Below the pieces are notes generated by a model, which had not been told where the DNA came from, ran no database searches, and was given only the letters and a program-made list of their open reading frames with translations. A stretch of DNA of 64,000 nucleotides from UBA1794 sp964439955 (lineage in GTDB: Bacteria > Bacteroidota > Bacteroidia > Bacteroidales > Bacteroidaceae): positions 1-64,000 of the forward strand of contig CAYTPX010000001.1 of assembly GCA_964439955.1 (NCBI GenBank), written 5' to 3'. Made by a program: the position numbers and the translations under genes. Of this stretch, positions 9,000 to 18,133 are shown in pieces. Numbering within the stretch: the first letter of the stretch is position 1; each line of letters begins with the position of its first letter.

Positions 9000-10178
9000 T
9001 CAGAGGGGCGCTATGCCCAGCCCGGGCAGGTCGTTGAGCACAATCCTCCCGCCTTCGACCGCCATCCCGCGGAACAGGTCGTTGGCGATGAGCAGGTTCC
9101 CGTCCAAGTCGGCATAGTCCGCGGCAGGGCTCAGCTGCGCGGCGGCGCTCACCGCACAGGAAGTTTCCGTCATGCACCCCACCATCACCTGCAAGCCCAA
9201 GCCCTTTGCCAGGTTCAGCATCTTCCATGCCTCGCGCATGCCGGTGCTTTTCATGAGTTTGATGTTGATCCCGTGGAAAGCGCCCGCGATTTTCGGGATG
9301 TCGGCAAGCCTTTTCACCGATTCATCGGCGAAGATGGGCAGCGGGCTCTGCTCCGTGACCCAAGCGATGTCGTCGAGTTGTTCCTTGGGCATGGGCTGCT
9401 CGACGAGCACCACACCTTGTTCCTTCAGCCAGTGCACCATTTCGAGCGCATACGCCCGGTCTTTCCAGCCCTGGTTGGCATCGACGGCCAAGGGGAGGGA
9501 AGTGACCTCGCGGATGGCGCGTATGTGTTCCTTGTCGCCCGGAAGCCCTACTTTTATTTTCAGCATGTTGAACTGCCCTTCCACCTCGCGCACTTTCTGC
9601 TTCATCTGTTCCGCCGTATCGATACCGATGGTGTAAGTGGTGGAAGGCGCCTTCCTTTTGTCCAGCCCCCATATCTTCCACCAAGGCGCGCCCAGCAGTT
9701 TGCCCACCAAGTCGTGCAGGGCGATGTCCACCGCGGCCTTCGCGGCGTTGTTCCCCTCGGCGATTCCGTCCACATAGGCCAAGATATCCTCCAGCGCATA
9801 GGGGTCGCCGAAACGGGAGAGGTCCACTTTCCGCAGGAAGGCGAGCACCGAATCCGTCGTCTCCCCCAAGTAAGGCGGCATGGAGGCCTCGCCGTAGCCC
9901 ACAAGCCCCCCGTATGCGACGCGCACCTGCACGTCGGGCGTGGAAGTGCGGCTGTACGTGGCCACGGTAAACACGTGCTTCAGTTCCAGCGGGTAAGGCT
10001 CGAACTCGAGCGACAGCCCTTTCCCTTTAGGAAAGGCGGGGCGGTTTGGGGCAAAAGCGCCTGCACTTTTTTCGGGAAGTGCCCCGTCTTTTCCGGCTGA
10101 GTGCCAAGCCCCGGCGGGTGAAACGGCAGCCGAAAGGGCGAGAAGCCCGGATGTTTTCAAAAAATCCCTACGTTCCAT
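9000..10178 (-). CDS. Dipeptide epimerase, enolase superfamily, Tat-type signal
   Basis: Probable L-Ala-D/L-Glu epimerase of the muconate-lactonizing subgroup, a role linked to use of murein peptides. The 392-residue protein has the TIM-barrel catalytic lysines (LKIKVG and NIKLMK) and metal ligands in VDANQGW, EQP and ADES. It begins with MERRDFLKTSGLLALSA, a twin-arginine-like signal that suggests a periplasmic protein, although most homologues are cytoplasmic. Between the signal and the enzyme domain (residues about 26-53) lies a linker translated from palindromic repeats. Substrate specificity cannot be fixed from sequence. Family confidence is high. Confidence 0.83.
   Translation of the reverse strand: MERRDFLKTSGLLALSAAVSPAGAWHSAGKDGALPEKSAGAFAPNRPAFPKGKGLSLEFEPYPLELKHVFTVATYSRTSTPDVQVRVAYGGLVGYGEASMPPYLGETTDSVLAFLRKVDLSRFGDPYALEDILAYVDGIAEGNNAAKAAVDIALHDLVGKLLGAPWWKIWGLDKRKAPSTTYTIGIDTAEQMKQKVREVEGQFNMLKIKVGLPGDKEHIRAIREVTSLPLAVDANQGWKDRAYALEMVHWLKEQGVVLVEQPMPKEQLDDIAWVTEQSPLPIFADESVKRLADIPKIAGAFHGINIKLMKSTGMREAWKMLNLAKGLGLQVMVGCMTETSCAVSAAAQLSPAADYADLDGNLLIANDLFRGMAVEGGRIVLNDLPGLGIAPL
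10020..10097. repeat. Palindromic repeat array inside the epimerase gene
   Basis: Units such as GCAAAAGCGCCTGCACTTTT and GGAAGTGCCCCGTCTTTTCC lie in frame and encode the linker between Tat signal and catalytic barrel. Confidence 0.65.
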
Positions 10179-10225
10179 GATTCGTTTTTTGGTTATGTTT
10201 TTCTACACGGGAGGGCAGCGCGCGT

Positions 10226-12157
10226 TCAGCGGCGGCCCAAGTCGTCATACGAAGTCTGCAAGATGGCTTTCGCCCGGCGCAGGCGGATTTCGGAAGCGGG
10301 CATGGGGAGGCTGTCCGCGCCCCCGGCCTGCCGCGCGGAGGGGGCAAGGGAGCCGGAAAGGGAGGTTTCCTCATTGTAGATTACGGACTGCGCCTCGTTG
10401 TCGAAGACGGTACACCCCGTAGAATCGCGGAAGGCCATCCCGTTGTTGAAGGCATAGTAGGCAAACGGGTAACGGTAGGCCGTCCCCAAGACGTTGCGGC
10501 TGAAAGGGAAATCGCCGTAGGGCAACCCCATCTGCGCCAGCAGCGTGGCAGGCAGGTCGCTCTGGTTCATCAGCACAGGAACGACACGGCTTTCCCGCAA
10601 AGCCCCGCCCAGCCAAAGCATCGGGATATGGTAAAAGCGGGGCGACTGCGGGAGGCCTTCGCGGGGATAGTAGTAGCCGTGGTCGGAAATGCACACCACC
10701 AGCAGGTTGTTCCACAGGGGCAACTGCTTCAGGCGGCCTATGAAATCGCCCAAGCACGAGTCGGTATAGGCAAAGGCATTGGGAATCTTCTCAGGCAAGC
10801 GGCTGTAAGGCACGTCGAAAGGCTCATGGCTGCTGAGCGTGAGGAAGGCGGTATGCCACGGCTGCGGGGAGGGATTGGCGGAACGGGCCTCCATCACTTC
10901 GTACAGGCGGGCGAAGGTATAGCCGTCGGGCACGCCCCATTTGCTGGCCTGCTGCTCCGCATAGGGGAAATCCGAATCGGCCGTGATCGACTGGTAGCCG
11001 CCCGTGCGCAGATAACCCTGCATGTTGGTAAAGTTGATGTCGCCGCCGTAGAAGAAATCCGTGGCGTATCCCGCCCCGGCCAGCCGCCCCGCCAGGCAGG
11101 GAAGCGTGCGGCTCTTGGCCGGGACCTTCATGACTGACACGTCGGGAAGCCCCAGGTATCCGCCCAAGGCGCAGACCAACCCGCGGTCGGTGCGGAAGCT
11201 GTTGGCATAACAGCGGGTGAACCAAACGCCTTCCTGCGCCAACCGTTCCATTTGGAGAGCCACACCGGGCACTCCGCCCAGCCCCTCCACGAAAGTGGCG
11301 CCGAAGCTTTCCATCAAGATGAGCAACACATTGGGCCGCGGGGTGCGCAGGAGGGAGACGAGCAACGAGTCGCCTTCGGCAGGAGGGTACAGCCCTTCGA
11401 CCCACGCCGCACGTTCTTCCTCGGGGAAGTAGTCGAACCGGGCGGCAAAGTCATCGCCCTTGCCCAAAGAAGCAAGGAAGCTAAACGTGGGATTGACGGC
11501 GGAATGGTTCAGGAAGAGGTCTCTGCTATAGTAAACCTTCCCGACATTTGACGTAGACTCCCCCACCCCTCCGCGGATGGCAAGGAACAACAGCCCGGCC
11601 ACGACGCAGAAGCCCGCCAAGACCAGCGGCACGCGCCGCCACGACATGCCCCACCCGCGCGCCACGGGCAGGCGCTTGGGGACAAGGCGCACCAGCCCGT
11701 TGCCTACACCGGCGGAGAGCGCCGCCCAAAGCAGCAGCCCGGCGGCCACGAACAGGGGCGAAACGCTGGCCAACGCCTCGGCTGGCGAATCAACGTAGTA
11801 GAGCAACGTGGCATCGAGCTTGTAGTTCCAAAAAGGATAGATGGCGGCATCCACCACAAAGGCCAGCTCCAGCACCGCGACCACCACGTAAAGGTACGGG
11901 CGCAGCAGGGCGCGCAACGGGAAAGGGCGCGGCCACCACACCGAGACGAGCAACAAAAGGAGCGGAAGGGCGGCAAGGTATCCGGAAACGGCCGCATCCA
12001 GCCACAAGCCGTGGAGCACGACGGACAGGTAATCGCCCAAGGAATAGGCGCCGAAAGGCGCATTGGCCGCATAACACATGAAAAGCGGTTTCTGGATTGC
12101 CTGCACCAACAGCAAGGCGGCGTAGAGTTTCAGGAGGAAAAGGATTCGTTCTTTCAT
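10226..12157 (-). CDS. LTA synthase family protein (sulfatase-fold phosphotransferase)
   Basis: Membrane enzyme with about five N-terminal hydrophobic segments and a C-terminal extracytoplasmic sulfatase-fold domain (from about residue 265), like LtaS/OpgB/MdoB-type phosphoglycerol transferases. Visible motifs are NVLLILMESFGA for metal binding, a candidate nucleophile threonine in SFRTDRG, LSSHEPF and SDHGYYY. Bacteroidota lack lipoteichoic acid, so the acceptor is probably another envelope glycan or lipid. The start at 12157 (MKERILFLL) follows an AGGAGGGG sequence and avoids a charged N-terminal extension from an upstream ATG at 12238. Length about 643 aa. Confidence 0.85.
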   Translation of the reverse strand: MKERILFLLKLYAALLLVQAIQKPLFMCYAANAPFGAYSLGDYLSVVLHGLWLDAAVSGYLAALPLLLLLVSVWWPRPFPLRALLRPYLYVVVAVLELAFVVDAAIYPFWNYKLDATLLYYVDSPAEALASVSPLFVAAGLLLWAALSAGVGNGLVRLVPKRLPVARGWGMSWRRVPLVLAGFCVVAGLLFLAIRGGVGESTSNVGKVYYSRDLFLNHSAVNPTFSFLASLGKGDDFAARFDYFPEEERAAWVEGLYPPAEGDSLLVSLLRTPRPNVLLILMESFGATFVEGLGGVPGVALQMERLAQEGVWFTRCYANSFRTDRGLVCALGGYLGLPDVSVMKVPAKSRTLPCLAGRLAGAGYATDFFYGGDINFTNMQGYLRTGGYQSITADSDFPYAEQQASKWGVPDGYTFARLYEVMEARSANPSPQPWHTAFLTLSSHEPFDVPYSRLPEKIPNAFAYTDSCLGDFIGRLKQLPLWNNLLVVCISDHGYYYPREGLPQSPRFYHIPMLWLGGALRESRVVPVLMNQSDLPATLLAQMGLPYGDFPFSRNVLGTAYRYPFAYYAFNNGMAFRDSTGCTVFDNEAQSVIYNEETSLSGSLAPSARQAGGADSLPMPASEIRLRRAKAILQTSYDDLGRR

Positions 12158-12254
12158 CGCTTCGGTAGCCCCTCCTTTACCCGCCCGCCCCGGCCGTGCG
12201 GCGGGGTGGGGAGTGGAAGGGCGCACAAATATAGCCATTTCCCCCTAAACACGA

Positions 12255-12352
12255 AGGCGCCTTTCCCGGAGACTCCCCGTTTTTCCGGGAAAGTGGCGGC
12301 ACTTTTCCGGGAAAGCGCTACCCCTCCCGGGCAAAAGCGCCAGCACTTTTAC
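12255..12352. repeat. Palindromic repeat array upstream of the dcw cluster
   Basis: About four tandem units: CCGGGAAAGTGGCGGCACTT, CCGGGAAAGCGC and GCAAAAGCGCCAGCACTTTT are clear. It lies in the divergent gap between the LtaS-like gene and mraZ. The rest of the 337-bp gap holds a G-rich MraZ-box region and a promoter. Confidence 0.75.
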
Positions 12353-12436
12353 CCCCGCAAGCCTGCGGGAAAAGAAAAGCAGGCAGGACGGCAAGCAATT
12401 TTCTCCCCGGGTCGCAAAAAAAGGGAGGCATATTAT

Positions 12437-12467
12437 GTGGGGGATTGTGGGGAATTGTGTACCTTTG
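12437..12467 (+). promoter_or_regulatory. dcw promoter with overlapping MraZ operator
   Basis: Three GTG(GG) direct repeats begin at 12437, 12447 and 12457, a strict 10-bp spacing, and match the TGGG-type direct repeats bound by MraZ in other bacteria. They run straight into TACCTTTG (12460-12467), a Bacteroidota -7 box, 28 bp before the mraZ ATG. Binding of MraZ would cover the promoter, consistent with autorepression of the cluster. Confidence 0.72.
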
Positions 12468-12494
12468 CAAAAGTATTTCTAATAAAATAGGTGC

Positions 12495-12974
12495 ATGAAT
12501 CGATTCCTCGGCAACATGGAAGCCCGGCTGGACGCCAAGGGGCGCGTCTTCATCCCCGCCCCTTTCCGCAAAAGGCTCGCCCCGCCCGGCGCAGAAACCG
12601 GCGCGGAGAAGGAAGCATGCACCGTAGTGCTGCGCAAAGACATCTACCAACCGTGCATCGTGCTGTACCCCGAAGATGTCTGGGCAGTGGAAATGGACCG
12701 GCTTGCCGCACGCTTGAACCCATACAACGCCACGCACCGCATGTTGCTGCGGCAGTTTGTGGCCGAAGCCGAGCAGGCCGTGCTCGACCCCAACGGGCGC
12801 ATCCTCATCTCGCGGCGCATGCTCCAGGCCGCGGGGCTGGGCGACACGCTACGTTTCATAGGCATGGGCGAGACAATCGAAGTGTGGGACGCCAAAAGCA
12901 CGGCAACCCCGTTCCTCAGCCCCGAGGAAATGACGCAAAAGATGGAAGAGATTTTGGGAGGCGACTTGCGATGA
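12495..12974 (+). CDS. mraZ: Transcriptional regulator / division protein MraZ
   Basis: AbrB-fold DNA-binding protein that represses the dcw promoter in other bacteria. At 159 aa it has two tandem SpoVT/AbrB-like halves: LDAKGRVFIPAPFRKRL near the N-terminus and LDPNGRILISRRML near residue 100. It is the first gene of the cluster, and its stop codon overlaps the rsmH start (ATGA). The 10-bp-spaced GTGGG repeats directly upstream are its likely operator. Confidence 0.95.
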   Translation: MNRFLGNMEARLDAKGRVFIPAPFRKRLAPPGAETGAEKEACTVVLRKDIYQPCIVLYPEDVWAVEMDRLAARLNPYNATHRMLLRQFVAEAEQAVLDPNGRILISRRMLQAAGLGDTLRFIGMGETIEVWDAKSTATPFLSPEEMTQKMEEILGGDLR

Positions 12975-13897
12975 TACCAAAGACGGCAGGCACATACCAC
13001 ATTCCCGTCCTGCTGGAGGCCAGCGTGGCGGGCATTATCCCGGACAAGGCAGGAGGCGTCTACGTCGATGCCACGCTCGGCGGCGGGGGACACACGCGGG
13101 AAATCCTGAAAAGGATGGCCTCCGACGGCCGCCTCTTCGGCTTCGACCAAGACGCCGACGCGGCGGGAAACGCGCCGGACGATGGGCGGTTCACGTTCGT
13201 GCATGCCAATTTCCGCTACTTGAAGAACTTCCTCCGCTACCATGGGGCAGGCCCGGCGGACGGGGTGCTGGCCGACTTGGGCGTTTCCTCGCACCACCTC
13301 GACGAGGGCGGCCGCGGTTTTTCATTCCGCTATCCCGGGGAGCAGCTCGACATGCGCATGAACCGCCAAGCGCGCCTCACCGCCGCCGAAGTGGTGCAGT
13401 CCTACCCGAAAGAGCGGCTGTGCGAGGTGTTCCGCCTCTATGGCGAACTGAAGCACCCCATGCGGCTGGCAGAGGCCATCGTGGAGGCGCGTGACGGAGG
13501 GAAGCCCATCTCCTCCTGCGGGGAACTGGCCGAAATCGCCGCGCCGCTGCTGCCCCGCGACCGGGAACGCAAGGAACTCGCCAAAGTGTTCCAAGCTTTG
13601 CGCATCGAAGTGAACGGCGAGCTCGACGCGCTGCAGGAGCTTTTGGCCGGGGCGCTGGACGTGCTGAAAAGCGGCGGGAGGCTGGCCGTCATAACCTACC
13701 ACTCGCTGGAAGACCGCCTCGTGAAGAATTTTTTCCGCAGCGGCAACTTCCGCGGCGAAACGGAGAAAGACTTCTTCGGGAGGAGCAACGCCCCGTTGCG
13801 CATCGTGCCGCCCGCGTTCATATCCCCCGGGAAGGAAGAAATGGAAAGCAACCCGCGCTCACGCAGCGCAAAGCTGAGAATTGCCGAAAAGATATGA
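12971..13897 (+). CDS. rsmH: 16S rRNA (cytosine-1402-N4) methyltransferase
   Basis: Methylates N4 of C1402 in the ribosomal P site. The 308-residue protein begins MIPKTAGTYHIPVLL and has the SAM-binding motif VDATLGGGGHT, VLADLGVSSHHLD, a RGFSFR segment and the C-terminal YHSLEDRLVKNFF signature. The start at 12971 overlaps the mraZ stop by 4 bp, and the stop overlaps the next gene by 4 bp. This tight packing shows a co-translated block mraZ-rsmH-ftsL-ftsI-murE. Confidence 0.95.
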   Translation: MIPKTAGTYHIPVLLEASVAGIIPDKAGGVYVDATLGGGGHTREILKRMASDGRLFGFDQDADAAGNAPDDGRFTFVHANFRYLKNFLRYHGAGPADGVLADLGVSSHHLDEGGRGFSFRYPGEQLDMRMNRQARLTAAEVVQSYPKERLCEVFRLYGELKHPMRLAEAIVEARDGGKPISSCGELAEIAAPLLPRDRERKELAKVFQALRIEVNGELDALQELLAGALDVLKSGGRLAVITYHSLEDRLVKNFFRSGNFRGETEKDFFGRSNAPLRIVPPAFISPGKEEMESNPRSRSAKLRIAEKI

Positions 13898-14511
13898 AAG
13901 AAATAGAGAAAAACACCCTCGACCCCACAAGCATGCCGGGAACAAGCGCCGAAACAAGCGGTGTCCCCGGAGGGGAGCCCAAGGCCTCCCCGGAAGAAGC
14001 AGGCAGCATCCTGCGGAGCGAGGATGAGTTGCAGGAAGACACCGTAAGCGGGAGGACCACCTGGCGCGGCATCATCACCGGGGAGTTCCTGCTCAGCCCG
14101 GCTTTCCGCAGGCAGATACCGCTCCTGTTGCTCATATTTTTCTTCACCATCGCCTACATCGACAACCGGTTCACCGTACAGCAGCAAATCATTGAGATAG
14201 ACAAAAAAGAGAAAATCCTCACGGAGATGAAATACATCGCCCTGACCCGTTCCTCCGAGCTTACGGAAGCCACGAGGCAGAGCCGCATCGAGGAAGCCAT
14301 CAATGCGTACCAGAGCGAACTGGTAACCGCCACCAACCCTCCTTTCCTCGTGCGGAAGAAGGCCGACGGGCAGCCCCTTGCGGGAGAAACCGCAGGCGCT
14401 CCCGGAGAAAAGGCACGGCACTCCACGGAAAAAGCGGAGGCACTTTCCAACCCAACCCCCGACTCTTTGGGGCGGGAACAGGGGGAGTTCCCGGAAACCG
14501 ATGAGCCATGA
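13894..14511 (+). CDS. ftsL: FtsL-like cell division protein
   Basis: Small bitopic divisome protein placed between rsmH and ftsI, the usual site of ftsL. A hydrophilic cytoplasmic region of about 74 residues precedes one membrane helix (about 75-90, LLLLIFFFTIAYI), then a segment with coiled-coil character (QQQIIEIDKKEKILTEMKY). At 205 aa it is longer than most FtsL proteins. The extra C-terminal part, residues about 163-187, is read from palindromic repeats. The assignment rests on position and topology because FtsL sequences diverge strongly. Confidence 0.8.
   Translation: MKEIEKNTLDPTSMPGTSAETSGVPGGEPKASPEEAGSILRSEDELQEDTVSGRTTWRGIITGEFLLSPAFRRQIPLLLLIFFFTIAYIDNRFTVQQQIIEIDKKEKILTEMKYIALTRSSELTEATRQSRIEEAINAYQSELVTATNPPFLVRKKADGQPLAGETAGAPGEKARHSTEKAEALSNPTPDSLGREQGEFPETDEP
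14380..14452. repeat. Palindromic repeat array inside the 3' end of ftsL
   Basis: In-frame degenerate units, including GGAAAAAGCGGAGGCACTTT, encode the C-terminal tail of the FtsL-like protein. Confidence 0.6.
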
Positions 14512-16574
14512 AAGAGAAAGAGACCGGATACAAGAAAAACATCATCCACCGCTTCGTTTTCATCGGCGTGGTCGCTTTGCTCGTGAGCGTGCTCATCGTG
14601 GGCAAGGCCGTATACACTATGTTCTTCCACAACGACTACTGGATGAAGATAGCCGACCGCTTCGTGCGGGAAAACCTGGAACTCCTGCCCACGCGCGGCA
14701 ACATCCTCTCGGCCGACGGCAACCTTATGGCCAGTTCCCTCCCCGAATACCGAATCTTCATGGACTTCAAAGTGGAAGGGGACACGCAAGACTCCATCTT
14801 GAACAACCCGCTCACGATGGACACCCTCTGCGAGGGCATGCACAAGCTGATGCCCGACTACCCGAAGGAATACTTCAAGGAGCGCTTCCGCCAAGGGAAA
14901 CTGAAACAAGCGCGCTACTGGGCGCTCTACCCGAAGCGCATCTCCTTCATCCAATACAAGGAGCTCCTCAAGCTCCCCCTCATGCGCCTGAACCGCTACA
15001 CCAGCGGGCTGAGCGTGGAGAAGCTGTACCGGAGGAAAAAGCCTTTCGGCTCTTTGGCCGCTTCCACGCTGGGCACGATTTACCCCGAGGCGGAACTCGG
15101 CGGGCGGAGCGGCCTGGAGCTGGCCTACGACAGCATCTTGCGCGGGGAAACCGGCATATACCACCGGCAAAAGGTGAAGGGAACGTACCTGAGCATCGTG
15201 GACAAACCGGCAATAAACGGGGCGGACTTGGTGACAACCATCGACGTAAACATACAGGACATAGCCGAAAAATCGCTTGTGGACAAGCTCAAGGAATTTA
15301 ATGCCTACAAGGGCATTGTCATCATCATGGAGACAAAGACAGGCGACATCAAGTCGATCGTCAATATGCAACGGGGCGACGACGGGGAATACTACGAGGG
15401 CGTGAACTTCGCGCTGTACGACCGCATGGAACCCGGCTCCACTTTCAAGACGGCCTCCATGATGGTCGCATTGGAAGACGGGGTCATCACCGTCAATGAC
15501 AGCGTAGATACCGGCAACGGGCAACGGCTCATGCACGGTTCGGTCATGCGCGACCATAACTGGCGCCGCGGCGGATACCAATGGCTTACAGTGCCCGGAG
15601 TCTTGATGAAGTCATCGAACATCGGGATTTCCCGCATTATCGACGAGAACTACTCCGGCAACCCGGAAAAGTACGTGGACGGATTATACAAACTCGGCAT
15701 CAATGCCGACTTAGGCTTGCCTTTCCAAGGAGCCGCGCAGGCGCGAATCCGGAAACCCAACAAGGAAAACTGGTGGAAGACGACGCTTGCGTGGATGTCC
15801 ATAGGCTATGAGACGCAAATCCCCCCCATCAATACCGTAACCTTCTACAACGCCATTGCAAACGGGGGAAGGATGATGAAGCCCCGCTTCGTGAAAGGCA
15901 TCGCGCGCGGCGGCACTATGGAACAAGAGTTCCCCACGGAGGTGATCAAGGAGCACATCTGTTCGCCCCACACGCTGGACGACATACGCATGATCCTACG
16001 CAAAGTCGTCAGCGAAGGCTTGGGAAAGCCCGCAGGCTCGAAGCTGTTTGCCGTGTCGGGCAAGACCGGGACGGCGCAAGTCTCGCAGGGGAAGAGCGGA
16101 TACAAGTCGGGCACCACCCACTACCTGCTCAGCTTCTGCGGATACTTCCCCTCCGAAAACCCGCAATACACGATGCTCGTCTCCATACAAAAGTCGGGGC
16201 TGCCCGCTTCGGGCGGCCTTATGTCTGGAAGCATCTTCCGGAACATCGCAGAGCGCATCTACGCCAAACATTTGAGCAGCAACTTGGCCACCGCGCGCGA
16301 CACCCTTCCCCCGGCCCCGCGGCGCCTTCCGCGCAGGAGCATCGAGGAAGTGCAGGAAACAAAGCCGGGCATCGTGCCCGACGTGCGGGGCATGGGGCTG
16401 AAAGACGCAGCCTACCTGCTGCGCGACTGCGGCTTGAAGGTGCAGGCGGAAGGCATCGGGCAGGTCAAATCGCAAAGCATAGCTCCCGGAAGCACCCTGC
16501 GCAAGGGAGAAACCATAGTGTTGAACCTCACAGCGCCTGAAGACGCCAAGATATTAAAAGCGAACAAACAATGA
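14508..16574 (+). CDS. ftsI: Septal penicillin-binding protein (FtsI/PBP3) with PASTA domain
   Basis: Class B transpeptidase that cross-links septal peptidoglycan. The 688-residue protein has one N-terminal membrane helix (about 14-38), a dimerisation domain, and a transpeptidase domain with the nucleophile in S311-T-F-K314, S369-S-N371 and K519-T-G521. A C-terminal PASTA domain (about 625-680, [16 protein letters not shown]) makes it a SpoVD/PBP2x-like form. The start overlaps the ftsL stop (ATGA) and the stop overlaps murE in the same way. Gene position between ftsL and murE supports the septal role. Confidence 0.95.
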   Translation: MKEKETGYKKNIIHRFVFIGVVALLVSVLIVGKAVYTMFFHNDYWMKIADRFVRENLELLPTRGNILSADGNLMASSLPEYRIFMDFKVEGDTQDSILNNPLTMDTLCEGMHKLMPDYPKEYFKERFRQGKLKQARYWALYPKRISFIQYKELLKLPLMRLNRYTSGLSVEKLYRRKKPFGSLAASTLGTIYPEAELGGRSGLELAYDSILRGETGIYHRQKVKGTYLSIVDKPAINGADLVTTIDVNIQDIAEKSLVDKLKEFNAYKGIVIIMETKTGDIKSIVNMQRGDDGEYYEGVNFALYDRMEPGSTFKTASMMVALEDGVITVNDSVDTGNGQRLMHGSVMRDHNWRRGGYQWLTVPGVLMKSSNIGISRIIDENYSGNPEKYVDGLYKLGINADLGLPFQGAAQARIRKPNKENWWKTTLAWMSIGYETQIPPINTVTFYNAIANGGRMMKPRFVKGIARGGTMEQEFPTEVIKEHICSPHTLDDIRMILRKVVSEGLGKPAGSKLFAVSGKTGTAQVSQGKSGYKSGTTHYLLSFCGYFPSENPQYTMLVSIQKSGLPASGGLMSGSIFRNIAERIYAKHLSSNLATARDTLPPAPRRLPRRSIEEVQETKPGIVPDVRGMGLKDAAYLLRDCGLKVQAEGIGQVKSQSIAPGSTLRKGETIVLNLTAPEDAKILKANKQ

Positions 16575-18115
16575 AACTGAGCCACATCCTCAACCACATC
16601 CCCGTCCTGCGGAAGACGGGTGATGCCGACATCGAAATAACCGGCATAGAGACCGACTCCCGGAAAGTAAAGCCGGGCGACCTGTTCATTGCCGTCAAAG
16701 GGACACAAACCGACGGCCATCGGTTCATTCCCGAGGCCATGGAAGCCGGGGCCACCGCCATACTCTGCGAAGAGATGCCGCACGGGGCAGGAGAAGGAGC
16801 GCAACCCGGGCAGGGAAACGGGCAAGGCTTTCCAGAAAAGCGCCCCGCCTCTTCCGGAGAAGCGCCAGCACTTTCCCCGAAAGCCCCCGTGCTTCTGCAG
16901 TGCGCCTCCACGGAAAAGGCCGCGGGGCAGGCGGCGCACGCCTTCTACGGCGAGCCTTCCAAGCGGCTTAGCCTCGTGGGCGTAACAGGGACGAACGGGA
17001 AAACCACGATTGCCACCTTATTATATCACCTCTTCCGCAAGTTCGGCTACAAAGCGGGGCTCATTTCGACCGTTTGCAACTACATCGACGATTGCCCCTA
17101 TGCCGCAACCCAGACGACCCCCGACCCCATCAGCCTCAACCGCCTGCTGGGCGAAATGGCCGACGCCGGGTGTTCGTACGCCTTCATGGAAGTCAGCAGC
17201 CATGCAGTGGCGCAACACCGCACCGAAGGGCTGCACTTTGCCGGAGGAATATTCACCAACCTCACGCGCGACCACCTCGACTACCACAAAACCTTCCAGA
17301 ACTACCGCGACGCGAAGAAGGCCTTCTTCGACCAACTGCCGCCCGATGCCTTCGCCCTCTCCAACCTCGACGACAAAAACGGCGAGTTTATGCTCCAAAA
17401 CACCGCCGCACGCAAAAAATACTACTCCCTGCACAGGCTCTGCGACTATAAGGGAACCATCATCGAAAACCACTTCGAGGGAATGACGCTGGGCATTTGC
17501 GGGAAAGAGGTAGCCACCCACTTCCTCGGCCGCTTCAACGCCAGCAACTTGCTGGCAGTCTACGGGGCTGCAGCCAGCCTGCTCCCGGAGAAAGGGTCAG
17601 AAGAAATACTCGTCCCCCTCAGCAGCCTGCGCCCCGTCAGCGGCCGCTTCGAGTCAATCCATGCGCCCGCCGGCTACACGGCCATAGTGGACTACGCCCA
17701 TACGCCCGACGCCTTGGCCAACGTGCTCGAGGCCATCCACGAAGTGCTGCAAGGCCGCGGGAAAATCATTACCGTCGTAGGCGCGGGAGGCAACCGCGAC
17801 AAAGGGAAACGCCCCCTCATGGCCCAAGAAGCGGCAAGCCGAAGCGACCGGGTCATCATCACCAGCGACAATCCGCGCTTCGAGGACCCGCAAGACATCA
17901 TGCGCGACATGCTCGCGGGGCTCAACCCCGAGGAAATGCGCCGCACCCTCTCCATGGCCGACCGCAGGGAAGCCATCCGGACCGCCTGCATGATGGCCGA
18001 AAAAGGCGACGTAATCCTCATCGCGGGCAAAGGCCACGAGAATTACCAGGAAGTGAAAGGCGTAAAACTCCATTTCGACGACAAGGAAGTGGTGCAAGAA
18101 ATCCTGAACCTGTAA
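16571..18115 (+). CDS. murE: UDP-MurNAc-L-Ala-D-Glu:meso-diaminopimelate ligase
   Basis: Adds the third residue of the peptidoglycan stem peptide. The 514-residue protein has the P-loop TGTNGKTT (139-146), conserved TTPDP and EVSSHA segments, and DNPR at 433-436, the motif typical of enzymes that use meso-diaminopimelate rather than lysine. An insertion of about 33 residues (about 72-104) splits the N-terminal uridine-binding domain. It is encoded by a palindromic repeat array in frame and is rich in Gly, Pro, Ala and Lys. The essential motifs are intact, so the enzyme should be active. Confidence 0.95.
   Translation: MKLSHILNHIPVLRKTGDADIEITGIETDSRKVKPGDLFIAVKGTQTDGHRFIPEAMEAGATAILCEEMPHGAGEGAQPGQGNGQGFPEKRPASSGEAPALSPKAPVLLQCASTEKAAGQAAHAFYGEPSKRLSLVGVTGTNGKTTIATLLYHLFRKFGYKAGLISTVCNYIDDCPYAATQTTPDPISLNRLLGEMADAGCSYAFMEVSSHAVAQHRTEGLHFAGGIFTNLTRDHLDYHKTFQNYRDAKKAFFDQLPPDAFALSNLDDKNGEFMLQNTAARKKYYSLHRLCDYKGTIIENHFEGMTLGICGKEVATHFLGRFNASNLLAVYGAAASLLPEKGSEEILVPLSSLRPVSGRFESIHAPAGYTAIVDYAHTPDALANVLEAIHEVLQGRGKIITVVGAGGNRDKGKRPLMAQEAASRSDRVIITSDNPRFEDPQDIMRDMLAGLNPEEMRRTLSMADRREAIRTACMMAEKGDVILIAGKGHENYQEVKGVKLHFDDKEVVQEILNL
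16813..16890. repeat. Palindromic repeat array inside murE
   Basis: Tandem units such as CCAGAAAAGCGCCCCGCCTC and GGAGAAGCGCCAGCACTTTCC lie in frame within the coding region of murE and form most of its insertion. Confidence 0.75.
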
Positions 18116-18133
18116 CCTGCGGAGACGGAAACC

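Noticed and set aside
12255..12352. CRISPR array
   Set aside because: Repeat units are short, degenerate and palindromic, without uniform repeats or unique spacers of constant length, and no cas genes are present.
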